Below, piece by piece: positions 20,517 to 31,452 of a stretch of DNA of 64,000 nucleotides. Origin of the DNA: Platanthera guangdongensis (lineage: Eukaryota > Streptophyta > Magnoliopsida > Asparagales > Orchidaceae); contig CM077158.1 of assembly GCA_039583875.1 (NCBI GenBank), forward strand, positions 126,437,221-126,501,220. The letters run 5' to 3'. A model generated the notes under the pieces. That model saw only the letters and a program-made list of their open reading frames with translations, searched no databases and was not told the origin of the DNA. Each line of letters starts with the position of its first letter. Within the stretch, counting starts at the first letter, position 1. The translations under genes and the position numbers were made by a program.

Positions 20517-22593
20517 ATGGCCCAAAACAAAGATTATGCAAGCACCAGACCTCCAGTGTGCAATCTGTCAAAGTTTGCACTTTGGAAAGCAAGGATTAAA
20601 CTCTACATGAATTCTATTGACGAGGACATTTTTAATTCTGTTCTGACAGTGTGTCCAAGACCTCCAGAAAGTACAAGCACAAATGTTGTTCCACCTCCAT
20701 CAGGAACAGATGCTGACATCAAAAGGTGGAAGGTAGCTGATGCCAAGGCAATGAACATTCTAGCTCAGACAATGTCAGATGACATTTTTCAAAAGGTAGC
20801 TGAATGCAATTCAGCCAAGGAGATTTGGGACAGGCTTTCAGAAATTGTCTCTGGCTCAGCTGATGAGAGAAAGGACAGAAGATCTCATCTCATCTCCCAA
20901 TATGAGAACTTCAAGAAGGGAGAAACAGATTCAGTGGGAGACATGTACAACAGACTGAGTCTAATTGTCAGTGAACTGAGGACATTAGACAAAGAGATCT
21001 CACTGACAGAACTTAATGACAAGATCCTAATGTGCTTCCCCAGCACTTGGGATTCAAGAATCTGGCCAATTCAAAGATGCCAGAAGTCTAAATGAGATCA
21101 CCACTGAAGCCTTGTTGGGTAAGCTCAAATCTTATGAGCTACTCATCAAGAACAGAGAGGAAGAACAGAAGGCTGCTTCACCAGCCACAAGAAAGGAGAA
21201 GAATATAGCATTCAAGGCAACTGAAGATCTGCCTGAAGAAAAAGGAACAGGCAATGATGAACTTCTCAGCCTGTTGGCCAAAAGGTTCTATAAGATGGCC
21301 AGAAAGGACTTCAGAAGAAGATCATACAAGGAGCAGGATAAGCCAAGGTATGACAAGTCCATTGGCAATAGCAAAGACATTATTTGCTTTGGTTGCAGGA
21401 AAACAGGGCACATAGTTCCTGACTGTCCAGAGAATAAGAACAAGGATAGAAGGGACAGACAAGAAAGAAGAAAGGAGAAGGACTTCAAAAGGAATGGAAA
21501 TAGCAAACCTTCCTCCAGCAGAAATAAGCACACAAGGAAAGGATTTGTTGCTGAATCCTGGAGTGAGACTGAAGAGGAGTCAGAAGCCTCTTCCAGCTCA
21601 AGTGATGATGAGGATGATGCAGAGGAAAAGGAGTTCTGCATGATGGCAATTAATGCCTCACAACACAACTCAGAGGAAGAGGAGTCAGAGTCAGACTCAG
21701 AGACTCAACCTGAAGAAGATCAGGTAATCAGTTCTTTTGATTTTACTTCAGAAGATTTTAAACTTGAATTTAAAGCACTATGTCTAGACCTGCTAAAGTC
21801 TGAGAAAGAGATCATCTCTCTCAGAAATCAATTATCTGAACAAAGTGGTTTAAAATCAGAAAACCTCAAACTCTCTCAGGAGTTGGAGAATCATAGGGAA
21901 CAGATAGCTTCACTGAAGAGTGAACTCTCTGAGGCCAAGAAGCTTGAAGAATCTCTCAATGGGAGAAGCATCAAGCTGATGAACATCACAAGCACAGTGA
22001 ACTCAAGATTCAACAGTACACTGGGCTTGGGTGCCTCATCCAGCCAACCTATTGTTCTAACAACCCCTATCAAGTTCATTTCTGACAAGGGAAAGGGAGT
22101 TGTAGAGGTTGCCAGGAAAAATTCTGATCTGCCTCAGAAAACTAAAGTCCAGCACAAATCGTCGAACGGAGATCGACGATCGCCGAATGAAGATCGACGA
22201 TCGCCGAACGCAGCTCGACGATCTCAGGACAAATCGTCGAACGCTGATCGACGATCTCAGCCAAGATCGTCGAACGCTGGTCGACGATCCTATATACCTG
22301 ACCTCAGCCATAGTCGACCGTCGAACGGAGCTCGACGATCTGACCCACGATCGTCGAACGCAGCTCCAAGATCGTCGAACAGAGGTCAGAGCTCTGGAAA
22401 TTTTTTCAAAGGCAAGTCAAAATTGAATCCTAAGGGTTCTTCATCCCAAACCTTTAACCCTTATACTGAATGGATTATACCTCCAAGGAGATATCATCCT
22501 GAAGGATATAAGAGTCAGCCAGGGATATCTTTCATTTCTGAATTTAAAGGTTATCAACCTAGGCCCAAGGTAAACTGGGTCAAAAACAAGTAA
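20517..22593 (+). pseudogene. SIRE-2 gag (one frameshift), with an embedded inverted-repeat array
   Basis: The ATG at 20517 (MAQNKDYAST) opens a UBN2-type gag. An extra A near 21076 truncates it at 21095, and the second part is open from 21112 to 22593 in another frame. That part has a CCHC knuckle (CFGCRKTGHIVPDC, DNA about 21385-21425), a basic stretch, an acidic Ser/Glu stretch, a predicted coiled coil (about 21760-21960) and an SSNxxRRS repeat region encoded by the array at 22158-22390. It ends with PKVNWVKNK and TAA. The product would form the particle and bind RNA. The frameshift is a single base and the rest of the frame is clean, suggesting recent damage. Confidence 0.9.
22158..22390 (+). 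repeat. Inverted-repeat array inside SIRE-2 gag
   Basis: At least eight arms of the type TCGTCGAAC and TCGACGATC alternate within the open gag frame, spaced so that each hairpin encodes SSN-x-x-RRS. The LTR palindrome is thus present in coding DNA with the frame kept open. Confidence 0.92.
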
Positions 22594-22638
22594 ATTGTTT
22601 CATGTGCAGGTGAAGACCTATCCAACATCTAACCAGCA

Positions 22639-25600
22639 ATGGTATTGGATAGTGGGTGCTCTAAGCACATGACAGGGAACAAGGACAACCTCAATTCCTT
22701 TAGAGCCAAGCTTGGACCCAAAGTTATCTTTGGTGACTCCAATTTTGGACAAACTAAAGGATATGGAGCAGTCCAGATTGGTTCTGTAACCTTCAAGAAG
22801 GTAGCATATGTGGAAGGACTGAAGCACAACCTAATCAGCATCAGTCAGCTATGTGATGAAGGCTACCAGGTGACCTTCAGCAAAACCTTATGCAAAATCA
22901 AGTCAGAGGACAACACAACTGTGTTGACAGGTAAAAGGAAAGGTAACATCTACCTAGTAGATTTTCTTTCAACTACTATAGATATCTGCTTATTCAATTC
23001 AGTTTGTAGACCAAATGTTTTATGGCATAAAAGATTAGGACACCTAAACCTTAGAACTATTGCTAGGCTATCCAAGGACAATCTTGTTAGAGGACTACCT
23101 TCTGGCCCCTACAAGAAGGAAGGACTCTGCAAGGCCTGTCAATTAGGCAAGCAAACTAAAAACAGTTTTAAGTCACTTAATAGGAGTGATTCACCTAGGA
23201 TACTGTATCTGTTACACATGGATCTATTTGGACCCATCACAGTACAAAGCCTAGGAGGGAAATCCTACACTTTGGTGATTGTAGATGACTTCTCTAGATT
23301 CACTTGGGTGTTCTTTCTAAGGAAGAAGTCTGATAACTTTAAGTGTCTGACAGAGTTTCTCAAATGTGTAAAGATTGAGTTCAATACTCACATTGCCCTG
23401 ATCAGAAGTGATCATGGGACAGAGTTTGATTCTCTTCTTATGCAAGAGTTCTGTCAGAGTGAAGGGATCAGGCATACTTTCTCAGCTCCTAGAACTCCTC
23501 AACAAAATGGGGTAGCTGAAAGGAAAAATAGAACCCTTATTGAATCTGCCACTACATTATTGTCAGATGCTCATCTACCTCTATCCTTCTGGGCAGAGGC
23601 AGTGAACACCTCCAACTATGTGCTGAACAGAAGCCTGATACATAAACTGAAGGGAAAGACTCCCTATGAATTACTCAAAGGGAAGAAACCTAAAGTTGAC
23701 TATTTCAAAATTTTTGGTTGCATTTGCTATATTCACAATAATGATAAGAAATATCTAGCAAAATTTCAAGCCAAAGCTGATGAAGGAGTGTTTCTGGGAT
23801 ACTCCATGATCAGCAAGGCCTATAGGGTATATAATAAATCTTCATTAAAAATTGAGGAATCTGTTCATGTCTCTTTTGATGAAACTAACATGTCTTTCAA
23901 GGAGAAGATCTCTTCTACCATAGAACCTTTGCAGGAACACTCTCTAGTTGAAGATATGAACAAGCTACAGGTTGCTCAAGAAGAAGAAAGCAGTGAAGAT
24001 GAAAGCAATGCTCAACATATTGAAGCACAATCTGAAGAGCCAGTTGTTGTACCACAAGAGGAAACAACAACACAGGTTGGTGAACAATCAACACCCCCTG
24101 TTGATTTAGTAACATCAAGAGACCATCCAATTACCCAAATAATTGGAGAAATCTCAGCTGGTGTGCAAACCAGAAATCAGGTCAACCAAAACCTGTTGCA
24201 CACCTGCTTCCTTTCTCAAATTGAGCCTCAGTCCATTCAAGATGCAGAGCAAGATCCACACTGGATCATTGCCATGCAAGAGGAGTTGCATCAATTTGAG
24301 AGGAACAAAGTATGGGAACTAGTGCCAAAGCCAAAGGATCATTCCATTGTTGGAACAAAATGGGTATTCAGAAACAAACTGGATGATCAAGGAGTAATAA
24401 TAAGGAACAAGGCAAGGCTAGTTGCCCAAGGATATTCTCAAGAAGAAGGAATTGACTACGACCAGACCTTTGCACCTGTTGCAAGATTGGAAGCCATCAG
24501 GATATTTTTAGCCTATGCAGCTCACAAAGGCTTCAAGGTTTATCAGATGGATGTCAAGAGTGCCTTCTTAAATGGAGACATCAAAGAGGAAGTCTATGTC
24601 AGACAACCTCCAGGTTTTATCTCTCCAACTCATCCTGATTTTGTTTTTAGATTAAATAAAGCATTATATGGTCTCAAGCAAGCTCCTAGAGCATGGTATG
24701 AGACCCTAGCATGCTTTCTTTTGGAAAATGGTTTTATAAGGGGTAGAGTAGACCAAACTCTTTTCATTAGAACCCATAAGTCCCATACCCTACTAGTACA
24801 AATCTATGTAGATGATATCATTTTTGGCTCTACTGACTCAAAATTGTGCAGAAGGTTTTCCAACCTAATGCATTCTAAATTTGAGATGAGTAGCATGGGT
24901 GAGCTATCCTTCTTCCTAGGATTGCAAGTCAAACAACATGCTGAGGGCATCTTTATTTCTCAAACCAAATATGATAATGAGCTGGTTAAGAAATTTGGCA
25001 TGTCTGAGGCATCTTGTATGAAAACACCCATGCCTACCAATGCTGTATTGGATGTTGATGAACATGGGAAACCTGTTGATCAGACAACATATATCGAGCA
25101 ATGATTGGCTCTTTACTGTATCTTACAGCTAGTAGACCAGATATAATGTTTGCTACATGCATATGTGCTAGATTCCAAGTTAGCCCTAGAGAGTCACACC
25201 TCACATTAGTAAAGAGGATTCTTAGGTATGTTAAAAGTTGTCCAAATCTAGGTCTCTGGTATCCAAAAGATTCAGCATTTGAGTTAACTGGATTCTCTGA
25301 TGCTGATTATGCTGGATGCAGAATTGACAGGAAAAGCACCAGTGGAACTTGTCAGTTCCTTGGTGATAGACTTGTCTCTTGGTTTTGCAAGAAACAAACA
25401 TCTGTGTCAACTTCAACTGCTGAAGCTGAATATATGGCTGCAGGCAGTTGTTGTTCACAAATATTGTGGATTCAAAATCAACTCCTAGACTATGGTTACA
25501 ACTTAGAAAAGTCAAAAATCTTTTGTGACAATACAAGTGCTATCTCCATAGCTCAAAATCCAGTCCTCCATAGTAGGACAAAACATATAGAGATTAGGCA

Positions 25601-25760
25601 TCATTTCTTAAGGGATAATGTTGAAAAGAACAAAATTGAATTGCAGTATATCCCAACTGATTTACAAAGGGGAGATATTTTCACCAAGCCTTTGGATGAA
25701 AAGAAACATACTTTCTTCCTAAATCAGTTAGGAATGTTAGATGGAGGAAGTCTTGAATAA
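22639..25760 (+). pseudogene. SIRE-2 pol: protease, integrase, RT, RNase H (two small frameshifts)
   Basis: Protease [11 protein letters not shown] opens the recognisable part. A lost base near 22642 disrupts the usual WYLDSG. Integrase has the zinc region ([16 protein letters not shown], residues about 130-172) and the core residues in [16 protein letters not shown] and [11 protein letters not shown] has [12 protein letters not shown] and [10 protein letters not shown], all with the catalytic Asp present. A two-base gain near 25096 shifts the frame; it resumes at 25101 ([14 protein letters not shown]) through RNase H (DADYAGC, STAEAEYMA) to 25760. The catalytic motifs read are intact; only small indels break it. 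Confidence 0.93.
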
Positions 25761-25847
25761 TATCCAAGATTTTGAAAGCTAAAAATGACCAAGACTAGGC
25801 AAAATTCTGATTTTCCTTAGTGTCTAAAATTTCTCTGATCTCTGAAC
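25761..25847 (+). other. Short spacer after SIRE-2 pol
   Basis: Untranslated sequence between the pol stop and the inverted-repeat array. Nothing was recognised in it. Confidence 0.6.
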
Positions 25848-26107
25848 TGCGCTCGACGATTTTCCCAAAGATCGTCGAACGGAGTTCGACGATTTCCTGA
25901 ATCGTCGAACTGAGTTCAGCGCTCCTTTGATAGTGTGGACTATCTCTTCTGGTCAACGATCGTCGAACGGCGCTCGACGATTCTGTTCACTGAACGATCG
26001 TCGAACGGAGCTCGACGCCTTTCCAGATCGTCGAACGGAGATCGACGATTTTGGAGTCTCTTCAGATTCCTTTAGAAGCCTCGATCGTCGACCTGAGTTC
26101 AACGATC
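25848..26107 (+). repeat. Inverted-repeat array upstream of SIRE-2 ORF3
   Basis: Arms GATCGTCGAAC and GTTCGACGAT or GCTCGACGAT with loops GGA or GGC, the same motif as in the SIRE-2 LTR and gag. An open frame begins inside it at 25927 and is continuous with ORF3, but translation of the array is doubtful because a TATA box and a better start follow. Confidence 0.9.
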
Positions 26108-26132
26108 TTTCCATTTCTGCGTCGAACCCTAA

Positions 26133-26138
26133 TATAAA
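26133..26138 (+). promoter_or_regulatory. Putative internal TATA box for SIRE-2 ORF3
   Basis: TATAAA within CCCTAATATAAAACTC, 25 bp after the array and about 115 bp before the ATG at 26251, followed by a pyrimidine-rich leader. The arrangement copies that of the LTR. Start of transcription is inferred. Confidence 0.5.
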
Positions 26139-26250
26139 ACTCATTTTTCGCCGTCGTTCTCTCTTGCGCTTTCAATTTCTCTGCAAACTCTTTCTTCCCT
26201 CCAAACAGCTCTACACTTGGTCGTTTTGTCTGTTGATTTTTGCAGGTACA

Positions 26251-29130
26251 ATGGCCGTTTCAGTTGCTGTACTCGCCGGAATGAAATTTGATGCAGGTTT
26301 TGATATTGATCTAGACTCCTTCAACACCACCGATCAAGTCTTCCAGGACATCCTCAATTTATTCAAAGATCAGCAACTTTCTGCCCTCATGACTACCAGA
26401 ATCAAACTTGCCTCAGATGAAATCAAAGAATGGGTATATACAGCACACAACCTTGACAACAATACCATAGTTGGTTCTATTGGTGGCACCCAGGTACCTC
26501 TGACCCCAACAGTATTGACAGAGGTTTTTGGTTTAAGGAATGGTGAAGATTCTGCTGACCTTTCTGGAGAAGAATTCTCAGATGTACTTGCCAGGATGGG
26601 TCATCCTGAGGGGAACCCTAGCAAGTTGTTTAAGAGGAACCTGTCAGTGGAATACAGGTTTCTGGCAGATGTTGTAGGCAAGGTTCTGTTGGCCAAACAT
26701 TCTGCCCATGACACCATCTCCAGATATCAGCTCTGCCTCATGGGAGCTCTGGTGGATAGGAAAAGCCTGAACTGGGGAGAAGTCTTTTTTGATCTGCTGA
26801 AGAAAAAGATAAACAAAACATTTGTGAATTTTGGAAGAATTCTGGGAGTCTTCCTCCAGGCTAAGTGCCCTGCTCTGCTAGTCTCCTCTGGAGTGCACAT
26901 CAATGCCTCCAAGAGACTCACCTGTGCCCTATTTGGGAAATGGGACAGGCAAATCATCAAGCCCAGCAGGCCCTCTTCATCAGCATCTGCCCCTTCAGGC
27001 ACCAGGACTCTAAGAGTCACTCCACCCCAGGTCTCTGCCCCTGCAGAGGACCTGCCTGCTGCTAGTGCTGCTTCTCCTCCTCCAAGTCCAACCCTACCCA
27101 TTCCATCTACCACTCCAGCTACCTCCACCATTACAATTTCCAGCCCCTCTCCAACATCAATACCATCTCCAGCAACCATCTTATCTCCACCAGCAGACCA
27201 CTTCCATCCCCTATTCTCTTATCCCCCACCAGATGTCACCTCATCCCCATCCCTTCCATCCTTCACACTTCTGGATGAATCCTACATGGATGATTCCCCC
27301 TCCTCTCCTCCAGATTTGCCATCCTCTTCCACATCTTTCCAAGACCTTCTCCACCACATTATTGCCCAACCCACATTCACTCCATCCATATCCATCCCAT
27401 TATCCTCCATCTCTACCATCCCCTCTCCTGAACCATTCATTCCACCCTTCAGCCCTCCTCCTCCAGCTCCATCAGCCATCCCTGTACCCTCTACCTCTGC
27501 TCCTCTCATTGAGCATGTAGATCTCCCAGCCCTTGCTGATCAGATGTATGAGCTCCTTGCACCTAGGCTATCTCTTCTCATGGAGGCCTCTTTAGCTCCT
27601 CTACAACAATCAGTGGCAGCTCTCTCTGCCAGGCTTTCCTCTTTCCTTACTCCTCTAGCAGCACCCCCAGCAGTGTGCCTTGATGCACAGGTATCTACAT
27701 CCAGGCAGGGGGAGATGCCCTATGAAGCCAGCCTTCATGCTGCTGTTGCTGCTGCTGCTCCTCCTGCTGTTTCTGCTTCTGCTTCTGCTGCTGGTTCTGT
27801 GTCTACTTCTGCTGCTGCTGCTACACCAGTACTAGCAATAGACCTAAGGTCTTTGCTATCTACTTTTGATACTGCTTACTTCTGCTGCCTCCCAGAGCAC
27901 AATGCTGGCCAGCTCTCTGAAGATCTGTCCAAGGCTCTAGTGCCCTTCTCTTGCTGTGACCCTAGAATCATTTCTGATTTTATTCTGTCAGTGACTGCTG
28001 CTTCTGATGATGTTACTACTGCTGCTGCTGCTGCTGAAGACAATGTTCCAACTGCTGCTGTTGAGCCCATTTCACAGGTTTTTCTGATGACAGAGGCTGT
28101 TGCTTTTGAGCCTGTTGTAGAAGTTGTTGTTTCTGAAGCTGCTGCTGCCCTCATGCTTGAAGTAATCACTGTTGTTTCTTCTGCTGCTCCAGTACCTATA
28201 GTTACATCTGCTGCTGCTCCTGTTGCTGCCCCTTCTGCTTCTGCCCCATCAGCTGCTGTTAAATTAAAAGAGGATTTGATGAAGAAGATTGATGCCTTGT
28301 ATGATGCACAAAGTTCTGAATCTGAGGATTATAACACTGCTTCTGATGACTCATCTGCCACAATTGCAAAGAAAAGAAAAGCAAGAAGCAAGGCTTTGAA
28401 AAGAGTTCCTCCTGCCAAGGTTAGAGATGACAATGATGTTCCCTACTATATTCTGCATAACTGCCCAATCACTGAGCATTGGATGCAGTTCTCTAAGAAC
28501 CAGTTGAAGGCTATGAAGAAGAAGAGGAAATATGAGAAAGATTCCACTCAGTTCAAGCACCCTCATCCTCCTCCACCACCTCCACCTGATGCAGGTGAAG
28601 GTGGCAGCTCTGCAAGTTCAGGCCCTGCTAGAAGCCAGGCTCCCTACCAACCTCATGCTAGAACTTATCAAAGGGAAAGCCAGTCTAGGGGCTCTTACTC
28701 TAGAAGGGGAGGATATAGGGGAAACCAAAGAGAAACTCAGGTTTACTCCAAAGGACACTCCAGGCAGCATCCTTACTCTAGGGGAGGACATGTTCCATCT
28801 GACACATCTTCTGGTCCTTTTCCCTACAAGCTCAAAGATACTGTGACTGCCAGGACTCCTCAAGATACTTCTTCCAACAGGTATGAGCCACCTGTTCCAT
28901 TTGAGGACCCTGAGAAGAATCCTATGGCTTGGACTGCTAGAATGAAAGAGCTGGCTGCTTTAGATCAAATCAAGAAAGCCAAAGAAAAAGGCCTAGACAC
29001 TTCCAACATCTCCACAATGTCAGAACAAAGACAGAAGGAATTAGAGAGATATGCCTCCAGCAAATTTTTTGATGCAGACAGGTACATGGAATTGCATCCA
29101 GCTGCAGTGGTTCCTAGGACATCAAAGTAA
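26251..29130 (+). CDS. SIRE-2 ORF3 (env-position protein of unknown function), intact
   Basis: From ATG 26251 (MAVSVAVLAG) it is about 959 codons and uninterrupted. This start is preferred to the frame opening at 25927, which would translate the array. Residues about 20-230 form a globular region (FGLRNGED, FLADVVGKVLLAK, CALFGKWDRQI) resembling the putative plant transposon protein domain seen in SIRE and Athila ORFs. A long Pro/Ser/Ala region follows, partly encoded by GCT-type triplet runs (27740-28250). Then come a basic patch (KKRKARSKALKR), an Arg/Gly/Ser/Tyr-rich stretch and a charged C-terminus. I see no convincing signal peptide or membrane anchor, so an envelope role is not supported. 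Function unknown. Confidence 0.85.
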   Translation: MAVSVAVLAGMKFDAGFDIDLDSFNTTDQVFQDILNLFKDQQLSALMTTRIKLASDEIKEWVYTAHNLDNNTIVGSIGGTQVPLTPTVLTEVFGLRNGEDSADLSGEEFSDVLARMGHPEGNPSKLFKRNLSVEYRFLADVVGKVLLAKHSAHDTISRYQLCLMGALVDRKSLNWGEVFFDLLKKKINKTFVNFGRILGVFLQAKCPALLVSSGVHINASKRLTCALFGKWDRQIIKPSRPSSSASAPSGTRTLRVTPPQVSAPAEDLPAASAASPPPSPTLPIPSTTPATSTITISSPSPTSIPSPATILSPPADHFHPLFSYPPPDVTSSPSLPSFTLLDESYMDDSPSSPPDLPSSSTSFQDLLHHIIAQPTFTPSISIPLSSISTIPSPEPFIPPFSPPPPAPSAIPVPSTSAPLIEHVDLPALADQMYELLAPRLSLLMEASLAPLQQSVAALSARLSSFLTPLAAPPAVCLDAQVSTSRQGEMPYEASLHAAVAAAAPPAVSASASAAGSVSTSAAAATPVLAIDLRSLLSTFDTAYFCCLPEHNAGQLSEDLSKALVPFSCCDPRIISDFILSVTAASDDVTTAAAAAEDNVPTAAVEPISQVFLMTEAVAFEPVVEVVVSEAAAALMLEVITVVSSAAPVPIVTSAAAPVAAPSASAPSAAVKLKEDLMKKIDALYDAQSSESEDYNTASDDSSATIAKKRKARSKALKRVPPAKVRDDNDVPYYILHNCPITEHWMQFSKNQLKAMKKKRKYEKDSTQFKHPHPPPPPPPDAGEGGSSASSGPARSQAPYQPHARTYQRESQSRGSYSRRGGYRGNQRETQVYSKGHSRQHPYSRGGHVPSDTSSGPFPYKLKDTVTARTPQDTSSNRYEPPVPFEDPEKNPMAWTARMKELAALDQIKKAKEKGLDTSNISTMSEQRQKELERYASSKFFDADRYMELHPAAVVPRTSK
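27740..28250 (+). repeat. GCT/TCT triplet-rich stretch within ORF3
   Basis: Runs of GCTGCTGCT and TCTGCT encode alternating Ala/Ser tracts. This is low-complexity sequence prone to slippage, though the frame stays open. Confidence 0.75.
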
Positions 29131-29396
29131 ATTTATTTGGGTGCAGCTGATGATACCAGATCCAAACAACAAGCCTTAGATCCTAACAGAGAAATCAAAA
29201 TGGTAAAAGACAAAGAAAAGGAATAACTCTGTAAGGTGATAACTCTTGGTTTTTCTGACTGCCTTCTGGATATCATGTTTATATATATATATCTCTGTGA
29301 TGGTTTTGTGATGTCTAGCTGCTGTTGTTTTTATGTTTCTGTGACTGTATGATGTTGTTTGTTTTTCCTATGTCTGTAAATAGTTTTCCTAACCCA
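29131..29396 (+). other. SIRE-2 3' untranslated region
   Basis: Between the ORF3 stop and the polypurine tract. T/G-rich with a short TATATATATA run at 29281-29291. No coding signal. Confidence 0.6.
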
Positions 29397-29409
29397 AATA
29401 GGGGGAGAT
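29397..29409 (+). other. SIRE-2 polypurine tract
   Basis: AATAGGGGGAGAT directly before the 3' LTR (TGTTGG). Confidence 0.92.
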
Positions 29410-30962
29410 TGTTGGAACACCCTATTACTAATTTGGGTCAGGATCACTATGTCTCTAGGAATCTGTGTTTTGACCTTCTGTATAGCTTAATAGGTCAATT
29501 AGAATTGAGTCTAAGGGTTAGAAGGCTAGGATTGGAAGCTGCCCTGAAGTCCCAAGTTTTTCTGGAGACTAAGTCCAAATCGTCGAGCTCAGCACGACGT
29601 TTCGTCGAACTCCGGTCGACGATCGTCTATCTCAACTATTGACAGATCGTCGAGCTCCATTCGACGATCGCTGAGCTCAAACTTCTCAATATCGTCGAAC
29701 TCCATTCGACGATCGCTGAGCTCAGGTCGACGATTTTGACTCTGCACTGGATCCTTATCTCTGAGCTCAGTTCGACGATCTTTGAGCTCAGATCGACGAT
29801 TTCTTTGCTGCTTGTGTTTTCCAATTCGCTGAGCTCAGTTCGACGATAGCAGAGCTCAGTTCGACGATTTCAGTTATCTTTCAGAATTCAAATTCAAATC
29901 AGATAGAGGTTATTCTGCATTTAATTCAGAAGATCTGCCAGCCATTTTCATTTACTTCTGGAGCAAGTTTCAAGGGATTTTTCAAGGAACAAATCAGTGG
30001 ACTTTCCTTCAGAACATATTATGCAATTAAGGCTGTAATCAATGCAGACCAACGGCTATCTTTGACAGAGTAATATCCTATTCAGACACAGAGAATAAAA
30101 GAGAATGTTTTTGAATAAAGACTGTGAACAGACAAGAACAAAAAGGAGAAGATTGACAAGAAAGGGACACCTCTCAATATACAGAGACTCTGAAAATTAT
30201 TCTGTCAACAAGAATTCAGAAGAACACTCATCAAGAGATCAAACCTTCAAACATTCTTCAGATCTCTTCAGCTCTCAAGTGTTCAAGGCCAACATCATTT
30301 CAAGACTCCAGACACTCAACATTTCAGCTTGCTGAAATCATCTTTTGCTGGAGATCCATCTTTGAAGGCCTATCACCCTCAGCAAAGCTCATCTTCCTGA
30401 AGATCAAGGACTCAGGGGGAGCTTTGAAATCAATCCACTTAGTCTTCTCAGTTGATTGAGAAAGAGAAGACTGTCATAACTCTCTCAACCCCCTCTCTGT
30501 AAAGGGTTTTTCAAACTCCCTTCAAAAGTTTGAATCTGGTTTTTGAGCACCTTGTCAAAAGCTCATTGGTGGCAAGACACCTGATCAAAAAATCTGATTT
30601 GGTTTTTGAGCACCTTATCAAAAGCTCATTGGTGCCCATGACACCTAATCAACTCATCCTGCAGTGGATTCCTACCTAGGGTGGTAGAAGAGTGGATGTA
30701 CCCAAGTTGGGGAACCACTATATTTCCTTGTGTCATCTGGTTCTGCATGTTTTCCTTTTGTTTCTGGCCTAGATTTTCTTGTGTTTAATTTCTGCATAGC
30801 TTAGTTTTGTGATTAGTTTTACTTCTGCTTCCCTGCTTACACTCATTACAACAATTGTTGTAAAGCTTTGCAAAAGTTTTTCTTTGTATTTTAAAAAAAA
30901 AGCACCATATACTCTATTCACCCCCCCCCTTTGGAGTATATCAGATCTAGTTTCCCCTTTCA
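29410..30962 (+). repeat. SIRE-2 3' LTR
   Basis: 1,553 bp, nearly identical to 18835-20387. I noted about a dozen substitutions plus a one-base change in each of two A runs. Followed by the ggaag duplication at 30963-30967. Array at 29579-29869. Confidence 0.96.
29579..29869 (+). repeat. Inverted-repeat array, SIRE-2 3' LTR
   Basis: Copy of 19004-19294, with one difference seen (GTCTAG versus GTCTAT near 29629). Confidence 0.92.
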
Positions 30963-31440
30963 GGAAGGTATCCGAACACTTAATATTTGATGAAGGGATT
31001 TTTCAATTATAGGTTAACAATTAACCATGATCAACATTTGATCAATGTGCACATCCAAAGAAAAATAATCCTAAACCACATGCATCCCTTATGTGCACAA
31101 CCTAACACCATCAACATTTGACAGAAGGAAGGGCTAAATCTGAACATCCGGAAATTTCCAAATCCTCAGATTTACATGCATTGGACAAAGGAAAAGACAG
31201 CTCAACTTAAAGCAGTAGACAAGCTCATCTCTCTTTGTTGGATTCAAAATCCAAAACAAAATCGAGGGATGGTTACTGCCAAGGAGATCACAATTTCTAA
31301 CACTTAGAAATTCCACGCAATTCCAGAGGTTCTTAGCGGCGAACCAAGACTAAATCTAGACATTTAGAACACTTCTAAATCTCTAGGTTTACACGCACTG
31401 GAATAACAAACTTCCAAAACAACGATCATGGCCGAACCTG
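30963..31440 (-). other. Copia-1 untranslated leader, part next to the 5' LTR
   Basis: This begins with the second ggaag target copy and continues the leader from 18834 up to the primer-binding site at 31441. No coding frame was recognised. Confidence 0.7.
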
Positions 31441-31452
31441 GCTCTGATACCA
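31441..31452 (-). other. Copia-1 primer-binding site, initiator-Met tRNA type
   Basis: The minus strand reads TGGTATCAGAGC, the usual plant copia site complementary to the 3' end of initiator methionine tRNA. It lies one base inside the 5' LTR and fixes the LTR end at 31454. Confidence 0.93.

Larger units (their letters stand above)
18835..30962 (+). mobile_element. SIRE-2: near-complete SIRE/Maximus copia element with ORF3
   Basis: Order: LTR, primer site, gag, protease-integrase-RT-RNase H, inverted-repeat array with TATA, ORF3, polypurine tract, LTR. The LTRs are the same length (1,553 bp) and I noted about a dozen differences between them. The target duplication ggaag is perfect. It is the most complete element in the window. 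Gag has one frameshift, the gag-pol junction has lost a base and pol has gained two bases, so this copy needs help in trans. ORF3 is intact. Confidence 0.95.

Noticed and set aside
25927..26250. ORF3 starting at 25927
   Set aside because: This would translate the inverted-repeat array and lies upstream of the TATA box. The ATG at 26251 fits the leader and the SIRE-3 counterpart better.
26251..29130. ORF3 as a true envelope protein
   Set aside because: No signal peptide, membrane anchor or cleavage site could be seen. Position alone is not enough.
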